DNA of 64,000 nt from Notoacmeibacter sp. (GCA_019912385.1 JAIOIW010000031.1:124001-188000), one strand, 5' to 3'; counted from the first letter of the stretch, positions 28,779-37,010 are shown. A program made the numbers and translations. Notes: generated by a model from the sequence alone, not told the origin.

Positions 28779-29732
28779 ATGCATCCCGCCTTTTCAGTCA
28801 TCTTCTTCACGACGGCGTCCGGCGCTGGCTACGGCCTGCTGGCGCTTCTCGCCATCTTCACCCTTTCCGGCCTGCTGCCGGCGACGACCTGGCTCGGCTT
28901 CGTCGCCATGGCGATCTCGCTTGGCCTGATCGGCGCCGGGTTGCTGTCCTCGATGCTGCATCTCGGTCATCCGGAGCGGTTCCTCAGGGCGCTGACCCAA
29001 TGGCGCTCATCATGGTTGGCGCGCGAGGGTGTGCTCGCGATCGCGACCTTCGTGCCCACCGGCCTGTTCGGCATCGGCTGGGTGTTCCTCAATTCGACCT
29101 CCGGCATGTTTGCCTGGATGGCTGCCCTGAGCGCGGTCATGGCCGCTGTCACGGTGTTCTTCACGTCGATGATCTATGCAAGCCTGAAGCCGATCCGCCA
29201 ATGGCACAACGGCTTCGTTCCGCCGGCCTATATCGTACTCGGCACGATGACCGGCGCGCTGCTGCTTGTCTTCCTGGCGCGCCTGTTTGGCGTTTATTCG
29301 CCTGTCTTCGGAATCCTTGGCATTGCGCTGCTCATGACCGGCTGGGTCCTGAAGACCGCTTACTGGCGTCATATCGATACGGCGCCGGCGCGCAGCACGC
29401 TGGGCACGGCGACCGGCCTCGGCCGGCTGGGCGGCGACGTACGCCTCCTTGAGATGCCGCATACGGAAGAAAACTTCTTGATGCGCGAGATGGGCTACCA
29501 GATTGCGCGCAAGCACGCGTCCAAGCTGCGCTTCCTGGTTCATCTCCTGCTCTTTGCCGCTCCGCTGGCCCTGACAACGCTGACGTTCTGGAGCGCCGTG
29601 CCGCCGCTGGCAGCCGGTGCGGCATCGTTTGGAGCGGTTGTCCTGGCCGGACTGGGTGTCGCGACCGAGCGCTGGCTTTTCTTCGCCGAGGCCACGCACA
29701 CCTCGATGCTCTATTACGGGCGGACGATGTAG
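28779..29732 (+). CDS. soeC: Sulfite dehydrogenase SoeC, DmsC-type membrane anchor
   Basis: A 317-residue protein with about eight transmembrane helices, of the DmsC anchor family (MHPAFSVIFFTTASGAGYGL; HLGHPERFLRALTQWRSSWL; then EMGYQIARKHASKLR near the end). It holds SoeAB at the cytoplasmic face and gives electrons to the quinone pool. The ATG at 28779 lies 7 bases after the soeB stop with GAGG upstream. The in-frame sequence before it overlaps soeB in another frame and is not protein-like. The operon ends at the terminator at 29817-29849. Confidence 0.88.
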   Translation: MHPAFSVIFFTTASGAGYGLLALLAIFTLSGLLPATTWLGFVAMAISLGLIGAGLLSSMLHLGHPERFLRALTQWRSSWLAREGVLAIATFVPTGLFGIGWVFLNSTSGMFAWMAALSAVMAAVTVFFTSMIYASLKPIRQWHNGFVPPAYIVLGTMTGALLLVFLARLFGVYSPVFGILGIALLMTGWVLKTAYWRHIDTAPARSTLGTATGLGRLGGDVRLLEMPHTEENFLMREMGYQIARKHASKLRFLVHLLLFAAPLALTTLTFWSAVPPLAAGAASFGAVVLAGLGVATERWLFFAEATHTSMLYYGRTM

Positions 29733-29816
29733 AACAGTCGACCGTTCGCCTCGTGGAACCCCCGTATTTCGGTTGGTAGCGTCTTGCGACCTGCCAAAAT
29801 CTTCTTCGGACAAAGA

Positions 29817-29849
29817 AAAAGCCCCGCGCGGAAATCCGGCGGGGCTTTT
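29817..29849. terminator. Bidirectional intrinsic terminator between soeC and tusA
   Basis: AAAAGCCCCGC (29817-29827) and GCGGGGCTTTT (29839-29849) form an 11-base perfect stem with an 11-base loop. The A-run and T-run flank the stem, so it works for soeC on the plus strand and tusA on the minus strand. Confidence 0.92.
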
Positions 29850-29871
29850 GATTGTGGGATTTGATGCCGGA

Positions 29872-30099
29872 TCAGGCGGTATGCTTGATCAGGAAGCGAT
29901 AAACGCCGCCGTCGACCGAATGTTCCATCAGTTCATTGCCGGTCGTGCGGCAGAACGCGTCGAAGTCGGCTGCCGAACCTGGATCCGTGGCCAGCACTTC
30001 CAGCGTGCCGCCGGTCGGAATGTCCTTGAGCGCCTTCTTGGCACGCAGGATGGGAAGCGGGCAGTTGAGGCCCTTAGCGTCAAGTGTCACGTCTGCCAT
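29872..30099 (-). CDS. tusA: TusA-family sulfur carrier protein
   Basis: A 75-residue sulfurtransferase. GLNCPLPILRAKKAL carries the CPxP active-site cysteine that holds persulfide sulfur. In sulfur oxidisers TusA is the central cytoplasmic carrier handing sulfur from rhodanese or DsrE2 to DsrEFH. The start at 30099 has GGAGGA upstream; a longer frame from 30144 is not used. It is cotranscribed with dsrE2, 78 bases upstream. The usual third partner, a rhodanese, is missing here. Confidence 0.93.
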   Translation of the reverse strand: MADVTLDAKGLNCPLPILRAKKALKDIPTGGTLEVLATDPGSAADFDAFCRTTGNELMEHSVDGGVYRFLIKHTA

Positions 30100-30177
30100 C
30101 GTCGTCAATCCTCCGCATGAATGGCTGTGCAAATGCGCGGGCAACTGGCCCGCGCCGGTTTATGGCGGTACCCGCCG

Positions 30178-30675
30178 TCAGATAAACAGGTTGATGTCCG
30201 ATTTCAGCGCATTTTCCATGTAGGTTGCGGCACCGCCAATCTTGATGCCGTCCATCAGGTCTTCCTTCTTGAACTCGAACAGGTCCAGGGTCATCTGGCA
30301 GCCGATCATCTCGATTTCGGATTCGACCGCGGCTTCGCGCAACTCCTCGATGGAGGCGACGCCCTTCTTCTTGATCAGGTTCTTCATCATTTTGGTCGCG
30401 GCGGCATCGACGCCAGGGATGACGTTGACGATGTTCGGCATCGGCATATGCATGCCCATCATCGGCATTTCCATGCCCGGATTGCCAAACGGCGATATCT
30501 TGAGGTTGAGATTCTTTTTCAGGAGTTGCAGGCCATAGAACGTGAAGAACATCGATACCCGCACGCCCATCGCGGCGGCCGTCGTCGCCAGGATGAAGGG
30601 CGGGTAAGCCCAGTCAAGCGTGCCCTTTGTCACGATAATCGACATGCTTTTTGTATTGTCGGAAGCGTCAGCCAT
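30178..30675 (-). CDS. dsrE2: DsrE2 (DsrE/DsrF/DrsH-like sulfur-trafficking protein)
   Basis: A 165-residue protein of the large DsrE2 type. It shows IIVTKGTLDWAYPPFILATT at the N-terminus, a hydrophobic stretch around the fold core, a methionine-rich loop between about 70 and 85 (GMEMPMMGMHMPMP), and the conserved cysteine in EMIGCQMTLD. DsrE2 works with TusA and rhodanese in cytoplasmic persulfide transfer, possibly at the membrane. The ATG at 30675 is preferred; a GTG three codons upstream is possible. It is the first gene of a dsrE2-tusA unit with its own promoter region (30676-30810). Confidence 0.9.
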   Translation of the reverse strand: MADASDNTKSMSIIVTKGTLDWAYPPFILATTAAAMGVRVSMFFTFYGLQLLKKNLNLKISPFGNPGMEMPMMGMHMPMPNIVNVIPGVDAAATKMMKNLIKKKGVASIEELREAAVESEIEMIGCQMTLDLFEFKKEDLMDGIKIGGAATYMENALKSDINLFI

Positions 30676-30715
30676 TGTTTCCACCCTTTGTCAGCCCGAG
30701 GCAGACTTTTTATAT

Positions 30716-30731
30716 ATTCTAATAATTGAAT
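30716..30731. promoter_or_regulatory. ATTC-N8-GAAT operator upstream of dsrE2
   Basis: ATTC (30716-30719) and GAAT (30728-30731) are separated by exactly eight bases, TAATAATT. This spacing matches, from memory, the operator reported for SqrR/SoxR-type ArsR repressors that sense reactive sulfur. It lies about 45 bases upstream of the dsrE2 start in the 135-base gap between dsrE2 and the DsrC-like gene. A near copy occurs upstream of sulP. Confidence 0.6.
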
Positions 30732-30803
30732 ACCATCGATTTTATCAAGTCAACACGATCGCTGGTAAACTTCATGTGCTTAATGCCGCATGCGACTGGT
30801 TTC

Positions 30804-30824
30804 AAGGCGGTCAGTAACCGCCTT
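30804..30824 (-). terminator. Stem-loop at the end of the dsr operon
   Basis: AAGGCGGT (30804-30811) and ACCGCCTT (30817-30824) pair perfectly around a 5-base loop that contains part of the stop codon of the DsrC-like gene. On the minus strand only two T follow the stem, so it is a weak intrinsic terminator or an mRNA 3' end protector. Confidence 0.5.
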
Positions 30825-31149
30825 TTCTGCGGCTCTCCGGCAATCCCGCGATCCGCCCGCCCTGCTTCGACGGGTCGAGCGGGAACAGTTCATAGAGATC
30901 GCGCTGGGAAAGCGAGCGGCCCCAGCGCTCCGACATCGCCTTGATGATGGTGCGCGTATTCGGCAGATTACCGCCATTTTCGAAATATTCCTCGCGCAGA
31001 TAGGTGATGATATCCATGTGCTCGGGTCCGAGCTCGATGCCATCGGCCTGGGCCATGTGCCGGGCCAGATCTTCGCTCCAGTCTTCCTGGTTGGCCAGAT
31101 AGCCGGTCGGCGTGGTTTCGATATCCTGTCCGTTGAATACGATTGACAT
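30811..31149 (-). CDS. DsrC/TusE-family protein lacking all cysteines
   Basis: A 112-residue DsrC-fold protein (GYLANQEDWSEDLARHMAQ; ITYLREEYFENGGNLPNTR; YELFPLDPSKQGGRIAGLP). True DsrC has two cysteines on its flexible C-terminal arm and TusE has the last one. Here the alignment positions read KQGGRI and a C-terminal RRKGGY, with no Cys anywhere. It therefore cannot carry a persulfide in the usual way. A regulatory or chaperone role, as suggested for cysteine-free DsrC relatives, is possible. It is the last gene of the dsr operon, 3 bases after dsrN. Confidence 0.85.
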   Translation of the reverse strand: MSIVFNGQDIETTPTGYLANQEDWSEDLARHMAQADGIELGPEHMDIITYLREEYFENGGNLPNTRTIIKAMSERWGRSLSQRDLYELFPLDPSKQGGRIAGLPESRRKGGY

Positions 31150-31152
31150 GAA

Positions 31153-32544
31153 CTACCTCATGCTTGCTGCTGCGCCGGTCTGGCCGGCGGGATTCGGTCT
31201 TGCATGCGAGCGCACGAACGCGACGAAGTCCCGCGCCCAATGATGCCTCGACGTGTCGCGGAAATGGCTGAACGTGGCGACCATGTTGTTGATGATGATG
31301 CCATCGTGCGCGCCGTCGATGCCGGTACCCCGGGTCACGCGCCAGGCGTAGCGCGGTTCGGCGTCGAGATGCTCCAGCCGCGCATAGTGGAATTCGTGCG
31401 CCGAGACGGCGAGATTCGAATTCGGCACGGTGCTTTCCAGAACCACCAGCCCGCGCCCTTGCGGCCGCGCCTTCATCACGGCGTCGGCCCCGATCGCCCC
31501 GACCATTTCGCCCTTGCGTCCTTCATGGCTGATCGATCGGCTGAGATACATCAGGCCGCCGCATTCGGCATGGACCGGCATCCCGGTTTCGATCGCGCGG
31601 CGAATGGCATGACGCATCGGCGCATTGGCTTCCAGCGCCTCCAGATGCGTTTCGGGAAAGCCGCCACCGATCACGAGCCCGTCGGCGTGCGGCAGTTTCG
31701 AGTCGTGCATGGGGCTGAAGAAGACGAGCCTGGCGCCGGCGCGCTCCAGCGCATCGAAATCGTCCGGATAGTAGAAGCAGAAGGCATCGTCACGGGCAAC
31801 CGCGATGGTGACAGCCGCGGGGTCGTGACGCATCACCGGCAGGCCGATCGGGGCGAGGCGCGGAGCGTTTCGCGCGATGGCCGTGATCGCATCCATCTCC
31901 AGTCCCGCTTCGACGGCTTCCTTGATCGCCGCGATCCGCGTCTCGGAGCCGTTGGCATCGCCCGGCGTTGTCAGGCCGAGGTGACGCTCCTTGACGATCA
32001 CCGCCGGCGCGCGGGGCAGGGCGCCCAGGACCGGCATGTCTGTGTAGGTTTCGATCGCCGCGCGGAGCTTTTGTTCCTGCCGCGCAGTCGCGACCTGGTT
32101 GAGGATGACTCCGGCGATATTCACCTCGGGATCGAACGCCTGGTAACCGAGCAGCAGCGGGGCGATGCCGCGCGTCATGCCCGCTGTGTCGACCACGAGG
32201 ACGACGGGGCTGTCGAGGAGTTTGGCGAGCGCGGCGGTGGAATCGGCGCCGCCGGTATCGACGCCGTCATGCAGCCCCTTGTTGCCTTCGATGATGTTGA
32301 TGCCGGAGCGGCTCTGGCGCGCGGCGAACAGGCCGCGCATCTCGTCGGGCGCCTGGGTGTTGAAATCAAGGTTGAAGACCGGTCTTCCGCTGGCGCGCTC
32401 CAGCCACAGCGGATCGATGTAATCGGGGCCTTTCTTGAAACCCTGCACCTGCGTACCGCGCGCGGCGAGGCTCGCGGCAAGACCGATCGATACCGTGGTC
32501 TTGCCGGAGGATTTGTGCGCAGCGGATATGAGGAGCCGTGACAT
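31153..32544 (-). CDS. dsrN: DsrN, siroheme amidase (cobyrinate a,c-diamide synthase-like)
   Basis: A 463-residue CbiA/CobB-type glutamine amidotransferase. The N-terminal P-loop is AAHKSSGKTTVSIG (residues 8-21), and the C-terminal class I amidotransferase domain holds its cysteine in HAECGGLMYLS, preceded by GGGFPETH. In Dsr systems DsrN amidates siroheme to the form used by DsrAB. The dsr context rules in favour of this over cobalamin synthesis, as no other cob/cbi genes are nearby. It starts 8 bases after the dsrP stop. Confidence 0.9.
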   Translation of the reverse strand: MSRLLISAAHKSSGKTTVSIGLAASLAARGTQVQGFKKGPDYIDPLWLERASGRPVFNLDFNTQAPDEMRGLFAARQSRSGINIIEGNKGLHDGVDTGGADSTAALAKLLDSPVVLVVDTAGMTRGIAPLLLGYQAFDPEVNIAGVILNQVATARQEQKLRAAIETYTDMPVLGALPRAPAVIVKERHLGLTTPGDANGSETRIAAIKEAVEAGLEMDAITAIARNAPRLAPIGLPVMRHDPAAVTIAVARDDAFCFYYPDDFDALERAGARLVFFSPMHDSKLPHADGLVIGGGFPETHLEALEANAPMRHAIRRAIETGMPVHAECGGLMYLSRSISHEGRKGEMVGAIGADAVMKARPQGRGLVVLESTVPNSNLAVSAHEFHYARLEHLDAEPRYAWRVTRGTGIDGAHDGIIINNMVATFSHFRDTSRHHWARDFVAFVRSHARPNPAGQTGAAASMR

Positions 32545-32552
32545 CGTCTTGC

Positions 32553-33752
32553 TCAGGCTGCCGCGGGCTGTTCTACCGCCTCGCCATCCTCGGACGGCAG
32601 GATCGGCAGGAACTTGACGCCGAGCATGGTGACGACCGCCGCGATTCCGATCCCGCCGAGGCCAAGCAGGAGTTCAGGCAGCGAAGGCGTGTAGGCCTGG
32701 ATCTGGCCATCCCCGAAGCTGCTCGACACCTGCATGCCGGGGAAGATTTCGAGAGGCCACGCCTGTCCGCCGATGACGATGACATAGACCTGGGCCAGTC
32801 CGCCGATGATGACCAGAGCGGATGCGAGCGCGATCATTGCCGGCGAGCGTCCGGCCTTCGAATAAACGATGGCAATCGGCAGCAATCCGCCCAGCAGCAC
32901 CTGGACGCCCCAGAACAGGAGCGGATAGATGCCGCCGTCGAGCAGCAGGAAACGCTCCACGCCGATGCGCGAAGCCGAATAAAGGTTGGTCAGGTGCATC
33001 ACGAACGTAAAATAGAGCACCGCCGCGGCAAAAATGCCGAGCAGCCGGCCGAGCCGTTCGACCAGGGCATTGCCCAGCGTCCGGTCGCAGCCCATGTCGA
33101 GCGCCATGCGCGTCAGGATGAAGATCGCAAGGCCGAAGGACAGCGACATGGCGATGAACAGGGGCGCCATCATCGCCGCATTGAAAGCCTGGCGGGCGAC
33201 CAGCCAGCCGAAGATGGAGCCCGTGCCGGTGGTCAGGATCAGGCGCCACAGGAAAGCGACGGTACCGACCGGCGTGGTGAACTTTTGCCAGCGGCGCGTC
33301 ATCTGGACGATCAGGTAGAACCCGACGATCGCCAGGAAACCGGTGTAGAGGAAGATGTTCCAGGCGAAGATGGACTTGAAGTTGTAGGATGTCATCGCCA
33401 CGGTGAGGCGTTCCGGCCGGCCGAGGTCGAGCACCAGTACGGCCAAGCCTCCGACGAGGAGCGCGATTGCCATCAGCCCGGAAAGTCTGGCCTTTGGCTT
33501 GTAAGGCAGCTTGCCGAATACCGAGGCCAGCGAGGCCATGTTGAGGACCCCCGACGCGGCGACGATCAGGAAAATGGCGAAGACATGCGGCAGGCCCCAC
33601 ACGATGCCGTTGTTCATGCCCGTGACGATATGGCCGTGGTGTTCCATGTACCAGGCCGCGCCAAGGCCAATGGCGGCCAGCGCGGCGAAGAATGCGAGCG
33701 CGATCAGGAAGCCGGGGCGGGCCTTCGTTTCACGATAGACGGTGTGAATCAT
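32553..33752 (-). CDS. dsrP: DsrP, NrfD-family membrane subunit of the DsrMKJOP complex
   Basis: A 399-residue protein with about ten transmembrane helices, NrfD/PsrC-like (YRETKARPGFLIALAFFAAL; VLDLGRPERLTVAMTSYNF; LLDGGIYPLLFWGVQVLLGG). It is the quinone-interacting integral membrane partner of DsrO and DsrJ. The ATG at 33752 has GGGGG 8 bases upstream; an ATG at 33758 is also possible but only 2 bases from the same run. It follows dsrO directly. Confidence 0.93.
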   Translation of the reverse strand: MIHTVYRETKARPGFLIALAFFAALAAIGLGAAWYMEHHGHIVTGMNNGIVWGLPHVFAIFLIVAASGVLNMASLASVFGKLPYKPKARLSGLMAIALLVGGLAVLVLDLGRPERLTVAMTSYNFKSIFAWNIFLYTGFLAIVGFYLIVQMTRRWQKFTTPVGTVAFLWRLILTTGTGSIFGWLVARQAFNAAMMAPLFIAMSLSFGLAIFILTRMALDMGCDRTLGNALVERLGRLLGIFAAAVLYFTFVMHLTNLYSASRIGVERFLLLDGGIYPLLFWGVQVLLGGLLPIAIVYSKAGRSPAMIALASALVIIGGLAQVYVIVIGGQAWPLEIFPGMQVSSSFGDGQIQAYTPSLPELLLGLGGIGIAAVVTMLGVKFLPILPSEDGEAVEQPAAA

Positions 33753-33765
33753 GACCATCGCCCCC

Positions 33766-34557
33766 TTACAAATTCACGTAGTGGACGCCGGGATCGAGCC
33801 CCAGATCGTCGCGCAGTTGCGTCGAGGCCAATTCGGCGACACGCTTGGCGATGGCGCTTTCCGGATCGTTGAGATCGCCGAACATCATCGCGCCGCCGCC
33901 GGTTGCGTTGCACGATTCCACGCAGGCCGGATTTCGGCCGGAATCGATGCGGTGAACGCACAGCGTACAGGATTCGACGGTTCCCTTGCCGCGCGGCGCG
34001 TGAGGCTTCTGGTCGATCAGCGCCTCGTGGATGAAGGACCGTGCCTTGTAGGGGCAGGCCATCATGCAGTAGCGGCAGCCAATACAGCGGTGCTTGTCGA
34101 CCAGCACGATGCCATCGGCGCGCTTGAACGAGGCGCCGGTCGGGCAGACGTCGACACAGGGGGGCTCATCGCAATGCTGGCACATTACCGGCAATTCGCG
34201 GCTTGCGCCTGATTTCGGATCGGTAAGCGTGACCTTGCGGATCCATTGCGCGTCGGTCGCGGGATGGCCGGTGTCTTCCCAGCCGTTCTCCTTGCGGCAG
34301 GCGGTCACGCATTCGTTGCAGCCGTCGCCGCATTTCGACACGTCGATCAGCAGGCCCCAGCGCGCGGCGGGATTGAGCCTTTCCTGCGCACCCTGGGCGG
34401 CGGCGTCACCGGCGCCGAAGGCCATCAGCGTTACGGTTGGCGTCAGTGCGACCGTTGCAAAGGCGGCGCCCGATTTCAGGAATGCGCGCCGGCCCGCATC
34501 CACACCCGGCGAGGCGGAGGTCGCGCAGCCGCAATCGCGGTTCGTTCCGCAGCTCAT
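33766..34557 (-). CDS. dsrO: DsrO, periplasmic iron-sulfur subunit
   Basis: A 263-residue ferredoxin-like protein. A Tat signal is visible (GRRAFLKSGAAFATVAL, residues 22-38), so it is exported folded. Cysteine groups for several [4Fe-4S] clusters follow: CGDGCNECVTAC, CQHCDEPPCVDVCP, CIGCRYCMMACPYKA and CTLCVHRI with PACVESC. It passes electrons between DsrJ and DsrP on the periplasmic side. Its ATG overlaps the dsrJ stop by 4 bases. Confidence 0.94.
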   Translation of the reverse strand: MSCGTNRDCGCATSASPGVDAGRRAFLKSGAAFATVALTPTVTLMAFGAGDAAAQGAQERLNPAARWGLLIDVSKCGDGCNECVTACRKENGWEDTGHPATDAQWIRKVTLTDPKSGASRELPVMCQHCDEPPCVDVCPTGASFKRADGIVLVDKHRCIGCRYCMMACPYKARSFIHEALIDQKPHAPRGKGTVESCTLCVHRIDSGRNPACVESCNATGGGAMMFGDLNDPESAIAKRVAELASTQLRDDLGLDPGVHYVNL

Positions 34558-35018
34558 TGCTCCACCTCCTGCAGATAGTCCGAAAGTGCGGCGACAGCGC
34601 TTTCACCTGGCGCGGCGAGGCCCGCTGCCTTGTCTTCGTCGCCGGGCCGCGACGCGTGGCACTCGAAGCAGTCGATCTTCACCGCCACATAGTCGTGGCA
34701 CGCGCGGCAGAAGTGCTGCGGATCGGCTACCGTCACTGCCTTGCCGTCGCCGCCTGTTACCGCGTGACAGGTTACGCATTCATTCAACGAATACTGCGGC
34801 GTGCGGTCGCCTTCGTGTACGGTCAGATCGCGTTTGTGCTTGAGCAACGACATGTGATTGCTTCGCATCAATTGCTCGTGGTTCGCGTCAGGGGCGGGTT
34901 TGACCGCCTTCGGGACGGCCGGCAGGGGGACGCCTGAAGCCTCCTGGGCAAGCGCCGCGGCCACCGGGGCACCGATCAGGACAAGCAGCACGAGTGCGAT
35001 TTGCCGAAACGACGTCAT
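34554..35018 (-). CDS. dsrJ: DsrJ, triheme cytochrome c
   Basis: A 154-residue periplasmic cytochrome with a signal peptide or anchor at residues 1-25. Three heme c sites are CVTCH (81-85), CRACH (104-108) and CFECH (117-121). The six heme cysteines are the only cysteines in the protein. The well-studied purple sulfur bacterial DsrJ has an extra cysteine before the first heme that serves as an unusual axial ligand, and it is absent here. The conserved block MRSNHMSLLKHKRD precedes heme 1. The start at 35018 lies one base beyond the dsrL stop. Confidence 0.93.
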   Translation of the reverse strand: MTSFRQIALVLLVLIGAPVAAALAQEASGVPLPAVPKAVKPAPDANHEQLMRSNHMSLLKHKRDLTVHEGDRTPQYSLNECVTCHAVTGGDGKAVTVADPQHFCRACHDYVAVKIDCFECHASRPGDEDKAAGLAAPGESAVAALSDYLQEVEQ

Positions 35019-35019
35019 G

Positions 35020-36975
35020 TCACTCACCCAGTCCCATCTGGATGTAGCCGGTCGGGCAGACGTCGGCGCAGATGTGGCAGCCGATGCACTTGGTGTAATC
35101 GGTGTACACATAGCGTCCGAGTGCGCGTTCCTTCTTCGGCACCCGCGCAACGGCCGTCTGCGGGCAGTAGATGACGCAGTTATCGCACTCGAAGCACATG
35201 CCGCAGCTCATGCAGCGCTCGCCTTCCGCCTGTGCCTGCTCTTCCGTGAAGGCGACGATGCGCTCCTCGAAATCGCCGATCACATTGTCGGCGTCGACGT
35301 GGCGCTCCAACCGCTTGTTGCGTTCCACGAAGCCGAAATGACCCTTGAACAGCGCCTCGTGGGAGATGATCTGCGAACTTGCACGGTCTTCGTAGTTGTG
35401 GATCGCGAAATCGGCGTCGTCCGTCCCGCGCCCCTGGGTGTGATCGTAGGGCTGGGGATCGAGATGGCGCTGGCGCAGTTCGTCCATCAGGTTGAACAGG
35501 TGCACGTCGACTTTCGGGCGCTTCTCGATTTCCTTGCCGGTCAGATAGGTGGCGATGGTCTCCGATGCGATGCGACCGTGGCCGATGGCCGTGGTCAGCA
35601 GGTGCGGGCGGACGATGTCGCCGCCGGCAAAATGCTTGTCCATCGCCTTGACCTTGTAGCCGGGTTCGACTGCGATGAATCCCTTGCCGTTGTCCAGCGT
35701 CTCCAGGCCGTCGCTCAGGTCGCCCATCTGGCCGATCGCCGAGATAATGACATCGCATTCGATGACGAATTCAGTACCTTCGCGCGGCACGGGGGTCATG
35801 CCCTGCATGTCGCATTCGCACATTTTCAGGCCGATCGCCTTGCCGGTCTCGTCCTTGACCACTTCCACCGGCATGACGCTGCCCTTGATGTCGACGCCTT
35901 CGCGCAGCGCATCCTCGCGCTCGCGTTCGGCGGCCATCATCTTCTCCACCGGGAAAAGCGAGGTCAGCGTCGCCTTGACGCCTTCGCGGCGGATCGTGCC
36001 GGCAACGTCGTGGGCGGTGAAACCCATCGTGTCGTGCGGAGTCGTATCCTTCTCGGCCGCATGCGAAATGTGCCCGAGCCGGCGGGCAACCGAAGCAACG
36101 TCGATAGAGGTGTCTCCGCCGCCGACGACGACAATACGCTGGGCGGTCGAGAAGACCCAACCCTGGTTGAACGCGTCGAGGAATTCGACGCCGCTCATGC
36201 AGTTGGGCGCGTCGAAACCGGCGATCGGCAGATCGCGACCCTTCTGGGCGCCGATTGCCCAGAAAATCGCATCGTAGTCCTCTTCAAGCTGTTCGACGCT
36301 GATGTCGCTGCCGATGCGGGTATTAAGGCGCGCCTCGACACCGGTAGCGAGAATGCGGCCGATTTCGGCGTCCAGCATGTCGCGCGGCGTGCGATAGCCG
36401 GGAATACCGTAACGCATCATGCCGCCGAGCTTGTCGTGGGCTTCGAAAACGGTCACCGCGTTGCCGTCGCGGCGCAGGAAATAGGCTGCGGCCAGTCCGG
36501 CCGGCCCACCGCCGATGACCGCGATCTTCCTGCCTGTCTCGGCTTCCGGTGCCGGCAGCTTCAGCTTGTTCTCGATCGCCCAGTCGCCGACATACTGCTC
36601 GACGCCGTTGATGCCGACGAAATCGTCAACTTCGTTGCGGTTGCAGCCGTCCTCGCACGGTGCCGGGCAGACGCGGCCCATGGAGGCCGGGAACGGGTTG
36701 GCCTCGACCATGCGCAGGAAGGCATATTCCTGCCAGCTCATGCCTTCGACCGGCGGCTTGTCCTGACCGCGCGCGATCGCCAGCCAGCCGCGGATATCGT
36801 GGCCCGAGGGGCAAGACCCCTGGCATGGCGGCGTGCGGTGCACATAGGTCGGGCACTTGTAGGAATGATCGGCCTGGAAAATCTTCTCCTGCAGATCGTC
36901 CCACTCCCACATGTTGCCACCGTTTTCGAAACGGCGATGGGTCACTTTCTTGGGATCAACGTTCTCGGTCATCAT
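35020..36975 (-). CDS. dsrL: DsrL, NAD(P)H:acceptor oxidoreductase partner of DsrAB
   Basis: A 651-residue iron-sulfur flavoprotein related to the small subunit of glutamate synthase. The N-terminal cluster region has CPTYVHRTPPCQGSCPSGHD. A FAD-binding GGGPAGLAAAYFLRRDG lies near residue 155 and an NAD(P)-binding VVGGGDTSIDVASVARRLG near 290. The C-terminal ferredoxin part has CMSCGMCFECDNC and CIGCHICADVCPTGYI. It is the electron acceptor partner of rDsrAB in sulfur oxidisers. GGGAGG precedes a double ATG; the second (36972) has better spacing. Its presence with DsrEFH marks the oxidative type of Dsr pathway. Confidence 0.94.
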   Translation of the reverse strand: MMTENVDPKKVTHRRFENGGNMWEWDDLQEKIFQADHSYKCPTYVHRTPPCQGSCPSGHDIRGWLAIARGQDKPPVEGMSWQEYAFLRMVEANPFPASMGRVCPAPCEDGCNRNEVDDFVGINGVEQYVGDWAIENKLKLPAPEAETGRKIAVIGGGPAGLAAAYFLRRDGNAVTVFEAHDKLGGMMRYGIPGYRTPRDMLDAEIGRILATGVEARLNTRIGSDISVEQLEEDYDAIFWAIGAQKGRDLPIAGFDAPNCMSGVEFLDAFNQGWVFSTAQRIVVVGGGDTSIDVASVARRLGHISHAAEKDTTPHDTMGFTAHDVAGTIRREGVKATLTSLFPVEKMMAAEREREDALREGVDIKGSVMPVEVVKDETGKAIGLKMCECDMQGMTPVPREGTEFVIECDVIISAIGQMGDLSDGLETLDNGKGFIAVEPGYKVKAMDKHFAGGDIVRPHLLTTAIGHGRIASETIATYLTGKEIEKRPKVDVHLFNLMDELRQRHLDPQPYDHTQGRGTDDADFAIHNYEDRASSQIISHEALFKGHFGFVERNKRLERHVDADNVIGDFEERIVAFTEEQAQAEGERCMSCGMCFECDNCVIYCPQTAVARVPKKERALGRYVYTDYTKCIGCHICADVCPTGYIQMGLGE

Positions 36976-37010
36976 TTCCTCCCGGAATCATTCCGCCGGC
37001 TGCGATTGGC

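Noticed and set aside
31153-32544. Cobalamin biosynthesis gene cobB
   Set aside because: The sequence alone fits CobB/CbiA, but no other cobalamin genes are near and the position is that of dsrN.
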